Origin: Ulvibacterium sp965248315
GTDB taxonomy: Bacteria; Bacteroidota; Bacteroidia; Flavobacteriales; Flavobacteriaceae
Assembly: GCF_965248315.1 (NCBI RefSeq)
Contig: NZ_CBDFIX010000002.1
Coordinates: 2,480,001 to 2,544,000, forward strand
DNA: 64,000 bases
Direction: 5' to 3'
The notes under the pieces were generated by a model. That model ran no database searches and had not been told where the DNA came from. It saw only the letters and a program-made list of their open reading frames with translations. Positions 36,595 through 44,711 of the stretch are shown piece by piece. Position numbers and translations under genes: made by a program. Position 1 is the first letter of the stretch. The number at the start of each line of letters is the position of its first letter.

Positions 36595-37485
36595 ATGAGA
36601 AAAGTACTATACGCTACGGATTGTACCCGGAATTCCGCTCCTGCATTGCGCTATGCGTACCGACTTAGCAGGACTATGGATGCTGAGCTACATGTTTTCC
36701 ATGTATACGAACTTCTCCCGGTTACAGTGGCAACGATACGGCCTCCCCAACAGTTGGAGGAAAGGTTGCATCAAGAACAAAAGGATATCGTTACGAATTT
36801 TTGTGCTACCCATTTAAAAAATGAACTGCATCTAAACCCCGTAAGGGTACAGGTTTTAGAAAGTAATTTTGTAACAAAAAGCATACTGTCCGCTGTTCGG
36901 ACTCTTAAGGCAGATCTTGCTATTGTGGGCATGAAGGATTCATATACCTTTAGGGGCATTTTTTCGGGAAATATTGCAAATGAGCTTCTGAATAAATTAG
37001 ATATTCCTTTATTGGTGTTGCCAAATGATATGTACTATCATGGATTGTCTACCCTAATCTATGCTACGGATTTTGAGGAAGCCGATATTTACGCAATCGG
37101 AAGCTTGGTGAAAATCGTGGAATCCTATGGGGCTTTAATCAAAGTGGTGCATATACCGCTTAAAAATGAGTCCGACGCAGGTCAGCATATGCGATGGTTT
37201 GAAAACGAGGTAAGGCAACGAATATCATACCCTGAAATTGTCTTTAATGTGTCCGATGCCGAGGACGTCGAATCTGGATTACATTCCCTAATCCGGAAAG
37301 AACGTGCCGATATGCTGGTGATGATGGAGCGTGAACATTCTTCAATTTATGATAAATTATTCCATAGGGATTTGGTGCGTACCATGGAAGGTGAGGTATC
37401 CATTCCGTTCTTGGCATTCAATCAAAAAAGAATACGTAAGGAAATGAAGAAACTGGAAAACAATTCGTATTCTTTTGTTCCATAA
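36595..37485 (+). CDS. Tandem-domain universal stress protein (second copy)
   Basis: 296 residues with the same two-domain layout as the protein at 31606: MRKVLYATDCTRNSAPALRYAYRLSR for domain 1 with GMKDSYTFRGIFSGNI as nucleotide loop (the Ser/Thr after the last Gly is Asn), and TLIYATDFEEADIYAIGSL for domain 2. The ends correspond too: MMEREHSSIYDKLFHRDLVRTM against the other copy's MLEREKKGLLKKWFHRDLVKKM. It is therefore a diverged paralogue. It stands between two SPFH genes. Confidence 0.9.
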   Translation: MRKVLYATDCTRNSAPALRYAYRLSRTMDAELHVFHVYELLPVTVATIRPPQQLEERLHQEQKDIVTNFCATHLKNELHLNPVRVQVLESNFVTKSILSAVRTLKADLAIVGMKDSYTFRGIFSGNIANELLNKLDIPLLVLPNDMYYHGLSTLIYATDFEEADIYAIGSLVKIVESYGALIKVVHIPLKNESDAGQHMRWFENEVRQRISYPEIVFNVSDAEDVESGLHSLIRKERADMLVMMEREHSSIYDKLFHRDLVRTMEGEVSIPFLAFNQKRIRKEMKKLENNSYSFVP

Positions 37486-37913
37486 TAGAGGTTTTTAAGA
37501 AGAAAACACAAAAGTAATGGTGGTCCTTAAAGACATCAAAAGTGGCATTTGAGTAGGGAAGGTTCTTTTTGCGTGGATATTGATATAGTTGCTCCTGGTG
37601 GGCAAGATGCAGGTAGACCTCTTGGAGCATTCTTTTATTGTTGCCTTATGAAATAATGGTAAGGTCATTGGAATACCGATTATTTGAGTTTAATTCAGGT
37701 TTTGCTTGTATGAACTTAAAGCCATCAGCGGTAATACTATTAGCAGATTTTCTTCGTCTTTTCTGAGCTTTGGTACGTTTTGGGAATTAAATGCTCTCTA
37801 CTAATTTACCTTGGATTAGATAGTTTTTGCACGGTAAGAAGATAACTTAAGAGCATTTAAAAAATTTGTTGTATGTTTGTACTATATGTATAGTACAATA
37901 TTATAATAGTATA
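37486..37913. other. Intergenic region before the GntR gene
   Basis: 428 bp. It holds an 11-bp perfect inverted repeat with distant arms, TTAAATGCTCT (37787-37797) and AGAGCATTTAA (37850-37860), and at its end the GntR -7 box and operator. No coding sequence is supported. Confidence 0.5.
37872..37896 (+). promoter_or_regulatory. GntR (YtrA-type) promoter and operator
   Basis: A perfect -7 box TATGTTTG (37872-37879) is immediately followed by the inverted repeat GTACTATA-TG-TATAGTAC (37879-37896; 8-bp perfect arms, 2-bp spacer). A repressor bound there would cover the transcription start. It lies 18 bp before the GntR ATG, so autoregulation of the gntR-SPFH pair is likely. Confidence 0.72.
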
Positions 37914-38282
37914 ATGATCAAATTTAAATTGGACCCTAAGACTGGAATCCCATTTTACAGGCAAATCATTGATCAAATCAAGTTTGGTATTGCCTCCGGA
38001 AACTTAAAAACAGGTGAACAACTTCCTACGGTTAGGTCTTTGGCTGTGGATTTGAAGGTCAATTTAAATACCATTGCCAAGGCCTACAAGGAGCTTGAAA
38101 TCCAAAATGTACTAGAGACGCATCAGGGTACGGGTACTTTTATCAACGAGAACAAAATCCGGATATCGGCGAAGGAAAGGGCGCAAAAACTTGGTGAAAT
38201 ATGTAACGAGTTTACTTCCATTGCCTACAGCTATGGATTTACGATAGACGAGATAATCGATCAACTGCAAAATCAAAAATAA
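37914..38282 (+). CDS. Short GntR-family repressor (YtrA subfamily)
   Basis: 122 residues from the ATG at 37914 (MIKFKLDPKTGIPFYRQIIDQIKFGIASG); the frame's earlier ATG at 37866 would place the operator inside the gene. The winged helix is typical: LKTGEQLPTVRSLAVDLKVNLNTIAKAYKELEIQNVLETHQGTGTFI. Only a short helical tail follows (about 50 residues), as in YtrA-type repressors, which usually control the membrane-protein genes behind them. The SPFH gene starts 1 bp after the stop codon, so the two are one transcript. Confidence 0.9.
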   Translation: MIKFKLDPKTGIPFYRQIIDQIKFGIASGNLKTGEQLPTVRSLAVDLKVNLNTIAKAYKELEIQNVLETHQGTGTFINENKIRISAKERAQKLGEICNEFTSIAYSYGFTIDEIIDQLQNQK

Positions 38283-38283
38283 T

Positions 38284-39177
38284 ATGAAAGCGATCACCAA
38301 AAAATTTTGGAACCCCATTTCCGCGACCGTAATGATAACCACATCAAGTATATGTTTAGCGCTTTACTACTTTGATGTGGTCAACTCCCAACAACTGGCT
38401 GTACTATTGTTGGCTTGTCTGTTGTTATCAAGATCCATACATATAGCGGATCAGTGGGAAAAAGCGGTCGTACTAAGGATGGGCAAGTTCCAGGGCCTAA
38501 GGGGACCAGGTATATTTTTTATTATTCCTATCATCGATCAAATAGACAAATACATTGATCAGCGTGTAAGGGTTACGGATTTTAAGGCGGAACAGACCTT
38601 GACGAAAGATACGGTTCCGGTAAATGTGGATGCCGTGGTATATTGGACGGTTTGGGATGTTGAAAAGGCCGCCCTTGAGGTGCAGGAATATGAAAGGGCC
38701 ATTTTCTATATTGCTCAGACCGGATTACGGGATATTATTGGGAAACACGAGTTGGCGGATATTCTTCAGGAAAGGGAAAAGATTGCGGAGGATTTACAAA
38801 AGGTTTTGGACCATAATACGAATCCCTGGGGCATTACGTGCCAAACAGTTGGGATAAAGGATATAATCATCCCTCAGGTTTTGGCGGATGCCATGAGTAA
38901 AGAAGCCCAGGCGGAACGTGAGCGCAGGGCACGAGTAATCCTTGGAACGGCCGAAACGGAAATTGCCCATAAATTTTCAGAAGCCAGTGAACGCTATAAA
39001 GAGAATCCCGTTGCCTTGCACCTTCGGGGAATGAATATGTTATTTGAAGGTTTAAAGGAAAAGGGGTCCATGGTCATTGTACCCAGTTCGGCATTGGATT
39101 CCATGAATCTTGGGGCCGTGGGCGGATTGGTCTCCTTGGCAAAAGGTAACGAGGAAGAATTTCCGGGTATGGACTAA
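38284..39177 (+). CDS. SPFH/Band-7 membrane protein (slipin-like), GntR-linked
   Basis: 297 residues. Two close N-terminal helices (VMITTSSICLALYYFDV, QLAVLLLACLLLSRSI) precede the Band-7 domain: QWEKAVVLRMGKFQGLRGPGIFFIIPIIDQIDKYIDQRVRVTDF, DTVPVNVDAVVYWTVWDVEKAALEV, TGLRDIIGKHELADILQEREKI, then the helix ADAMSKEAQAERERRARVILGTAETEIAHKF. It is longer than the paralogue at 35405 by an N-terminal helix and a C-terminal tail. Co-transcription with a YtrA-type repressor suggests induction by a membrane-active signal. Confidence 0.92.
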   Translation: MKAITKKFWNPISATVMITTSSICLALYYFDVVNSQQLAVLLLACLLLSRSIHIADQWEKAVVLRMGKFQGLRGPGIFFIIPIIDQIDKYIDQRVRVTDFKAEQTLTKDTVPVNVDAVVYWTVWDVEKAALEVQEYERAIFYIAQTGLRDIIGKHELADILQEREKIAEDLQKVLDHNTNPWGITCQTVGIKDIIIPQVLADAMSKEAQAERERRARVILGTAETEIAHKFSEASERYKENPVALHLRGMNMLFEGLKEKGSMVIVPSSALDSMNLGAVGGLVSLAKGNEEEFPGMD

Positions 39178-39252
39178 ATATTTGATTATTGATAAATTGA
39201 ATATTGGAAGGCCGGACCGGGGCTCTTCATAAGACCCAATATTGCCTATTTT

Positions 39253-39666
39253 TTATTTAGCCTTCATTTTGTTTCCCCTCCTTTCATGTGTCACTTCGGC
39301 AAGTCCCAGAGCCTCCATAAGTGGTGGAATATACATGCCGAACCGGCCCTTAAATCCTTTTTTTAGACCATACCAATCACCAATAGGGTTTTCCGGAGAT
39401 CTGCCCCAATGTTCAACAGTATCGGGTTTTGTTTCCACTTTTTCATCTTTACTGCCCAGTTCCATCCAATCGCCTCGTTTTTTGAGCATCTGGTGCAAGT
39501 CCTCAATGCAGCGTATATCGTAGTGCAGTACGGTCGATTTTACCGTACATACGAGTATCTCTCTGCCATCTTTTTCGTCTACGTGCATGGTGTATTCCGA
39601 TGATTGTGGAGGTGTCTTAAGCACCATTGGATTTTCTTTTGTTCCGATTTTTTCTCTGTAGTTCAT
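39253..39666 (-). CDS. Conserved-looking cytosolic protein of unknown function
   Basis: 137 residues, no signal peptide or membrane helix: MNYREKIGTKENPMVLKTPPQSSEYTMHVDEKDGREILVCTVKSTVLHYD..., ending with a basic tail. The segment IEDLHQMLKKRGDWMELGSKDE and the SPENPIGDWYGLKKGFKGRFGMYIPPLMEALGLAEVTHERRGNKM segment are protein-like, and I do not recognise a named family. It begins 7 bp after the SRPBCC gene on the same strand, which makes a sigma factor - SRPBCC - this-gene transcript likely. Confidence 0.65.
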   Translation of the reverse strand: MNYREKIGTKENPMVLKTPPQSSEYTMHVDEKDGREILVCTVKSTVLHYDIRCIEDLHQMLKKRGDWMELGSKDEKVETKPDTVEHWGRSPENPIGDWYGLKKGFKGRFGMYIPPLMEALGLAEVTHERRGNKMKAK

Positions 39667-39673
39667 GTCGTTG

Positions 39674-40141
39674 TTATTTTGAGTTTTGGATTAATTCCGC
39701 TTCTTTCATAAGGTCCTTGGCGAATTTTTCAAAGGATTGGTCAAAGGGTGGTATCATTTTGGCGAACAAAGGAAACATAGGGCCGCCTATTTTCTCTGTC
39801 ATCGTAAAGTTGGTAAGTTCGTCACCGACTGTTTTTAAGGTGTACGTACGTGTGCCCATGGCATCGCCCCAGACTAAACGGTTCTCAGCCTCAAATTCCT
39901 TTACTTTTAGCTTAAAGGCCCTTTTGGGGTCAAGTACCGATTTGAGTTTAATTTTTTCACCTTTGGCTATATCGCCTTCAATGGATAGTATAGTGCTATT
40001 CCAACGGCTGTAATCCTCTGCATTGATCAATAATGCCCAAATAATACTCTTGTTGGCTTGGATATCGATACGTACTGCGGTTTCTCTACTAAAGACTTTT
40101 TTGCGAGTTACGGCTTTGCCGTCTGATGCCATTTTTGTCAT
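39674..40141 (-). CDS. SRPBCC (START/polyketide-cyclase-like) ligand-binding protein
   Basis: 155 residues. The helix-grip pattern is clear: ETAVRIDIQANKSIIWALLINAEDYSRWNSTILSIEGDIAKGEKIKLKSV, then YTLKTVGDELTNFTMTEKIGGPMFPLF and the long C-terminal helix QSFEKFAKDLMKEAE. Members bind hydrophobic ligands; no catalytic residues can be assigned. It lies 68 bp after the ECF sigma factor gene, suggesting it is made with or under that sigma factor. Confidence 0.8.
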   Translation of the reverse strand: MTKMASDGKAVTRKKVFSRETAVRIDIQANKSIIWALLINAEDYSRWNSTILSIEGDIAKGEKIKLKSVLDPKRAFKLKVKEFEAENRLVWGDAMGTRTYTLKTVGDELTNFTMTEKIGGPMFPLFAKMIPPFDQSFEKFAKDLMKEAELIQNSK

Positions 40142-40209
40142 TTTCTGTTCTTTTTCGTTTCATGTATATTCTTTTGACGTTTGAACAGGATATAACGATA
40201 GGCAATTTG

Positions 40210-41007
40210 TTATTTTTTTTTGGTGATATCGTCCATCACCTTTCTATTATGCTCTAAATGATGTAATTGAAGGTCTGAGCCATTGGAATTAAAAGGATCA
40301 ATGTTCTTAACGATTTCAAGTCGTAAATCCAGCAAGTGCTCTCTGTTGGGATTATTCGCTTTTTTTGCAAATTCTATTTTATTCTTTTCCTCCTCAAAAT
40401 TCTGTTTCGGATTAAAAATACCGTTGAGTTCCGAACATTGATGACAGGTTCCCTTCTTGTTGATCAAGGCACATCGCCCTTCAAAAATTTTGATCATTTT
40501 GGCACGTGCCGTATGCAGATAATATTTGACCATTGCCTCGGTGATATCCAAAATTCTGCTGATTTCCAATACCTTGAATTCGTGGACTTCTTTTAGCAGG
40601 AGGCAGATTTGTTGTTCGAGCGGTAGTGATTTTGAAATACAGGTAAGACAAAAATTTATATGCTCCTTGATTTCAAATTTTGCTTGCTGCGATGTTTGTT
40701 GGATTTGCATTATTTCCGGAAAATAGTTGGGATTGGACAATGCTTTCTCGCGGCAAATGTCCGTAACATTTTCGGTCCAACGTTTTTTTGCGCGTAGATT
40801 GTCCTTTGCAAGGTTTGAAGCAATGGTAAAGATCCATGTCCTCACAGAACTTTCGCCACGGAACGTATCCATTTTCTCCGAGGCCTTGATAAAAGTGTCC
40901 TGAACAATATCCTCCGAGTCCTGAATGCTCGCTGTAATCCTTAGTATGTAGGCCTTAAGTTGTGGCCTTGCCTTTTCAAATTCGGCGATGAATTGTGCGT
41001 TGGTCAT
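40210..41007 (-). CDS. ECF sigma factor with Cys-containing C-terminal extension
   Basis: About 265 residues from the ATG at 41007, which follows an A-rich leader; an ATG at 41046 would add 13 residues. Region 2: FEKARPQLKAYILRITASIQDSEDIVQDTFIKASEKMDTFRGESSVRTWIFTIASNLAKDNLR. Region 4: LPLEQQICLLLKEVHEFKVLEISRILDITEAMVKYYLHTARAKM. After it come about 85 extra residues with CALINKKGTCHQCSELNGIF, a possible metal or redox site, and a charged helix. INFCLTCISK upstream adds two more Cys. Cys-rich tails on sigma factors can sense redox state. No anti-sigma gene is adjacent; SRPBCC and an unknown protein follow. Confidence 0.85.
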   Translation of the reverse strand: MTNAQFIAEFEKARPQLKAYILRITASIQDSEDIVQDTFIKASEKMDTFRGESSVRTWIFTIASNLAKDNLRAKKRWTENVTDICREKALSNPNYFPEIMQIQQTSQQAKFEIKEHINFCLTCISKSLPLEQQICLLLKEVHEFKVLEISRILDITEAMVKYYLHTARAKMIKIFEGRCALINKKGTCHQCSELNGIFNPKQNFEEEKNKIEFAKKANNPNREHLLDLRLEIVKNIDPFNSNGSDLQLHHLEHNRKVMDDITKKK

Positions 41008-41167
41008 TTTTTCTTTTAGCTTTAAATCCGGGATATTGTATTGCATACCTGTCTGATGGGGTAGCCGTATATCCCTAAAGGGAATTTTGTTGGAAATCCT
41101 TGATTTAAACTTTGGCAGAGCTTATGTATAGGGGTTTTTCTTAACCTTTGCCTTACCATGCTCCGCT

Positions 41168-41974
41168 CTATTTTACTTCAAAGGTCAGCGTGGCCCAATT
41201 GGATTCATAATCAAATTCCTCTTCTTTACTTTCCTGCATGTGAATTGTGGCAATATACCATTGGCCCACATTGGCAATCGTAAAGCTGACTTCCCCTTTT
41301 TCGTTGGTTTTTAAGGAAGTTTCCTCCTTGCCCTGCTCTTCCAAAGTTGTACGTGAGCTTATATGAACGGTTTGATTGCCCAGTGGCTCACCCCGATATA
41401 CAAGTTTGAATGATACATCATCACCAACCGATAGTTCATAGGGATTTTTCAAAGGGATGAATTCAATGGGGTAATTCAATTGGGTTGAAAAGTCGTCCGT
41501 TCTTGTATCGTCTACTTGAAAGAGGGCCTTAACGTGTTTGGAATACTTTTCTTTAGCGGTCTGATCGAAGATTCCCTTGTTTTTTCTATCCGAAATTACC
41601 CTGGTCAATCCTTCGTGTTCCAGGTAGGCCGTAAAATCCTTTCCGTTAAGTTCTATAGCCCTGGGGAGGGTAGATATCCCTGCCACGTAAGTGCCGGCTT
41701 TGCCGGTTTTGAATTTTAAATAGGTGATGTCATCGGTATCATAAAAATCATCGGAGGTAGGTATAAAATTGTAGTTGGGACCGAGTATTTTTGGATTGAT
41801 GATTCGGTCTCTGGTGATTACATTTTCGCTTTTATCAAATGTTCCGTTAAAAAGGTAAAGTTCCTCTTGGCTATTTTCTTCAAAAAAATAACGGTCGGAC
41901 TTCAGGAACAGTTCATGGGATGATAAAAGTAAGTACAGGATTACTAGAAAAAAGGTGGTATATATTCTTCTCAT
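41168..41974 (-). CDS. Exported DUF4198-like protein
   Basis: About 268 residues from the ATG at 41974 (MRRIYTTFFLVILYLLLSSHELFL, a signal peptide). It resembles DUF4198/nickel-cofactor-transport-associated proteins: the mature N-terminus starts with HELFLKSDRYFFEENSQEELYLFNGTFDKSENVI, and the C-terminal half has an Ig-like fold (LSVGDDVSFKLVYRGEPLGNQTVHI, LKTNEKGEVSFTIANVGQWYIATIHM). These proteins are periplasmic and sometimes metal-linked; no clear ligand site besides the His after the signal is visible. Confidence 0.78.
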   Translation of the reverse strand: MRRIYTTFFLVILYLLLSSHELFLKSDRYFFEENSQEELYLFNGTFDKSENVITRDRIINPKILGPNYNFIPTSDDFYDTDDITYLKFKTGKAGTYVAGISTLPRAIELNGKDFTAYLEHEGLTRVISDRKNKGIFDQTAKEKYSKHVKALFQVDDTRTDDFSTQLNYPIEFIPLKNPYELSVGDDVSFKLVYRGEPLGNQTVHISSRTTLEEQGKEETSLKTNEKGEVSFTIANVGQWYIATIHMQESKEEEFDYESNWATLTFEVK

Positions 41975-42104
41975 TTCAGCACAACTATTTTTTACGTATA
42001 ACAAAGTTATGGCAATGTAAGATACATTGCGATATTCCAAATAAAATTGATGAGATAAATACACCCTTATCCATAATATCACAGATGGGATTTAAGCTGA
42101 AAAC

Positions 42105-42455
42105 TTATAGGGCTTTATATATCTTGAGGTGGAATTGTTTTGTGCTATCCACTTCAAAAACCCTCATTTTATAATCATCCTTTGGTTCGTATACCGTCAT
42201 TTCGGATAGACCTGAGCTTGATAACTGATCGGCATGTGGATATTGGCCAATGGCCTCGGTAGATTGCCCTTGTGGCCCAATCGTGTTCTCAGATTGTCTT
42301 TTCAATAGGGTAGAGGGTTCTGTACTTGTATCACTCCGGTGCTTCCTAACCAAGGTGTTATTCCGATCTGCATCTTCTGATTGTTGTAGATCCTGGGCAT
42401 GCAAAGGGTAAATTCCCAACCATACCATTGCGATGAGATAAAAGAACTTTTCCAT
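42105..42455 (-). CDS. Small secreted protein of unknown function
   Basis: 116 residues. The first 20 form a good signal peptide (MEKFFYLIAMVWLGIYPLHA, then QD). The mature part is polar and low-complexity (QQSEDADRNNTLVRKHRSDTSTEPST...), ending with YKMRVFEVDSTKQFHLKIYKAL, a short strand-like segment. I do not recognise it. It is on the same strand as its neighbours but separated from them by 80-130 bp. Confidence 0.55.
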   Translation of the reverse strand: MEKFFYLIAMVWLGIYPLHAQDLQQSEDADRNNTLVRKHRSDTSTEPSTLLKRQSENTIGPQGQSTEAIGQYPHADQLSSSGLSEMTVYEPKDDYKMRVFEVDSTKQFHLKIYKAL

Positions 42456-42535
42456 ATCAAAATAGTTTCAGTATCTAAATTTAATGAATTACAATCCCGG
42501 ATCTAAATTTTTAAAGGTGGATCTTTAGAAAAGGT

Positions 42536-43105
42536 TCACCAATGTTCGGTTCCTGGATTCCCTTTAAAAGGTCCAACTAGGTCAGGAGTTATCCATCCCG
42601 CATAGAATCTACCGGGTTGGGGCAGGACCTTTATCCCATCCACTTTGCAATCCAGATATTGGGGATAGAAGGCCAAATGATGCTTTAGTCCTTCAAACTC
42701 ACTAAAAGGTTTTGGATATGACCAGGCCACCGGTAGGTCCGTCATATCTTTTAGTGCCCAATAGACGGCACTGCCCTTCCATTCGCATAATGAGGTTTTT
42801 CTGGGCATGCAAACAAGCATACTTATGTCGATATCCTGTTCTGGGATGTAGTATGTTGGCGGACTGGCGGTCTCCAGTACGGCAAGGGCATCTTTGGAAT
42901 TGGCAATAGGTCTGTCCTTATAGTGGATTGTTACCGGTTTGGTCACTTTTTCGATGATGGGTGGGCGCGGAAAGTCCCAAACCGAGCGTTGTCCTTTTTG
43001 GGGTTCAATGGCAAATGGGGGTCTCTTTTCACCTTTGTGGCTCCAGCCTTCGCGGGCCTTCTGCAACCAGTTTGCTTTGGTATTGCTTCGCGCATTGGAT
43101 TTCAT
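42536..43105 (-). CDS. DUF427-family protein
   Basis: 189 residues. A basic N-terminal part (NARSNTKANWLQKAREGWSHKGEKRPPFA) leads into the DUF427 fold: VTIHYKDRPIANSKDALAVLETASPPTYYIPEQDIDISML, TSLCEWKGSAVYWAL, VAWSYPKPFSEFEGLKHHLAFYPQYLDCKVDG. The WKG and (A/S)WSYPxP motifs are the family's most conserved points. Function is not established. It runs in the same direction as the small membrane protein gene 25 bp upstream. Confidence 0.87.
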   Translation of the reverse strand: MKSNARSNTKANWLQKAREGWSHKGEKRPPFAIEPQKGQRSVWDFPRPPIIEKVTKPVTIHYKDRPIANSKDALAVLETASPPTYYIPEQDIDISMLVCMPRKTSLCEWKGSAVYWALKDMTDLPVAWSYPKPFSEFEGLKHHLAFYPQYLDCKVDGIKVLPQPGRFYAGWITPDLVGPFKGNPGTEHW

Positions 43106-43130
43106 GGGATTAACCTAAATTCTTAGTACA

Positions 43131-43355
43131 TTAAAATGTCAAGATATTTCCCCATTTTAAAAGAAATAGGGTTAAGAGTGTAAATCCTATACTATATAAA
43201 ATTGCACCTTGCCAATACGATAATCGCGTTGGCCATTGTCTCCACATCTTTGCACCATATTCTCTTCTGGCATATGCACGGGTAAGCCTCCAAAAAAGAA
43301 AAGAGAATAGTAAGAAAATCAATAGCGCGAAGAATATTAGCCATTTTTTTTCCAT
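43131..43355 (-). CDS. Small two-helix membrane protein
   Basis: 74 residues from the ATG at 43355 (MEKKWLIFFALLIFLLFSFLFWRL), or 83 from 43382. Two membrane helices flank a basic loop (TRAYARREYGAKMWRQWPTRLSYW). No family is recognised. It precedes the DUF427 gene by 25 bp and is probably co-transcribed with it. Confidence 0.6.
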   Translation of the reverse strand: MEKKWLIFFALLIFLLFSFLFWRLTRAYARREYGAKMWRQWPTRLSYWQGAILYSIGFTLLTLFLLKWGNILTF

Positions 43356-43488
43356 TTGCTGAACTTTTGGATGTGTTCTCAATTGTTACCTACATCGCAA
43401 TGCTTCTGGTTGAAGATAACCAAAAAATAACGAATAAATATCGGCAGATTGTTAATTATAGCTCATCACAGCAGCATCTTCGATAACT

Positions 43489-44568
43489 TTATTTTTGATA
43501 ATTGCTTTGCCACACGGAAAAGGAAGCTCTTTCCATACCATTCTCATCCAAAAGACCCGTATCTCTCCATATTTGTCCAAGATCTTTCACTTCCTCAGGA
43601 AAAGTTTCCCAAAGCGCATCATAATCTCGGTGCGCCCACCAAATGATGAATTCGTAAGCTTGGGTATCAGCATTCTCCAATAAAGTTTCGAGATAAACGT
43701 TTTGTTCATTTTCATTGCCGTCAATGGACACACTTAGATTTGGAATCACTAAGTTTTCCGCAATATGGGCGGTTTCTACAAAGGCAATCGGAGGAATGGC
43801 TTGGTCATGTAAAAAGTCCAGCGCCTCCTGGAACCCCGTTTTTGAGCTTAGATTTTTCAAAAAAGGGTAGAAGCTGATTGCCAAAAAGTCATTTTGATTT
43901 ACATGATCCATGATGTCCCTAATATAGGTTTGCGGATCTGACACTTCAGGTTCGTACAAATTATGCAATGAGATGGATTCTGAAATTTTTAAATCGGGGT
44001 AGGACTGCTTAATTCTTGTCTTAACATCAAAAATCAAGTTGGTATAGGAGTCCCATTTTTCTGGGGACCTAAGCCGAAGCTCATTGACTTCAATAGCGAT
44101 AACCAGATAATCCGGTGCAAATGCATCCACTAAGTAGCTGATATGCTTAAAATACGCCTCCCTAATATGGGCATCATCAAGGTTATCATAAGCGGGTACT
44201 GTATTGTCAAAATCCGAGGCCAGTTCATCCCGGTTTGAATTCAATAAGCTGACAGAAAGCAATACTGGTTTCCCGGAAATTTTTCTGTTGGCCCGTCCCA
44301 TAATTTCGTTGGTGAATTCTGATGGTAAGGGCAGGTCATTGATCCATGCATTCCAAGGAATGTTGTTATCAATATGTTCGGCGTATATATCGGCGTTACC
44401 CGTTATAAATGAATAGGTGTCATTTACATCTTCTAAATTGGGCCCATAACTCCATGTGGTAAACCCCATCTTAAACTCCCTTCCCGATAGTGCTGCAACG
44501 CCCGGCTCATCCTCGGAGCAGTTGGTCAGAAGGCATACAAGTAAGGCCGCGACTATAGTATTTTTCAT
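43489..44568 (-). CDS. Lipoprotein with clan-A-like TIM-barrel glycosidase fold (GH53-like)
   Basis: About 359 residues from the ATG at 44568 (MKNTIVAALLVCLLTNC, lipobox Cys17); the earlier ATG at 44616 would mask the signal. The body is a TIM barrel: FKMGFTTWSYGP, ISGKPVLLSVSLLN, FAPDYLVIAIEVNELRLRSPEKW with a candidate acid/base Glu, NDFLAISFYPFL, and PPIAFVETAHIAENL with a candidate nucleophile Glu, then EFIIWWAHRDYDALWE. The pattern resembles GH53 endo-galactanases and related unclassified clan-A proteins, but I cannot fix the family. A second lipoprotein gene lies 143 bp upstream on the same strand. Confidence 0.68.
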   Translation of the reverse strand: MKNTIVAALLVCLLTNCSEDEPGVAALSGREFKMGFTTWSYGPNLEDVNDTYSFITGNADIYAEHIDNNIPWNAWINDLPLPSEFTNEIMGRANRKISGKPVLLSVSLLNSNRDELASDFDNTVPAYDNLDDAHIREAYFKHISYLVDAFAPDYLVIAIEVNELRLRSPEKWDSYTNLIFDVKTRIKQSYPDLKISESISLHNLYEPEVSDPQTYIRDIMDHVNQNDFLAISFYPFLKNLSSKTGFQEALDFLHDQAIPPIAFVETAHIAENLVIPNLSVSIDGNENEQNVYLETLLENADTQAYEFIIWWAHRDYDALWETFPEEVKDLGQIWRDTGLLDENGMERASFSVWQSNYQK

Positions 44569-44711
44569 TTGTATAGTATTGTTACTAACAATAGTATAAC
44601 TAACGGTTCTGTGCATGATTAGTTGCTTGGGTCAGTGCTTAAAGTGCGATTGAAAGGCACCTTCCACCCCCAAAATCCCTTTTCGCTAGGTTGCCTAGGG
44701 ATGTACATTTC

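Noticed and set aside
39200..39243. 8-bp inverted repeat AATATTGG/CCAATATT after the SPFH gene
   Set aside because: A 28-nt loop and an AT-rich stem make an intrinsic terminator doubtful.
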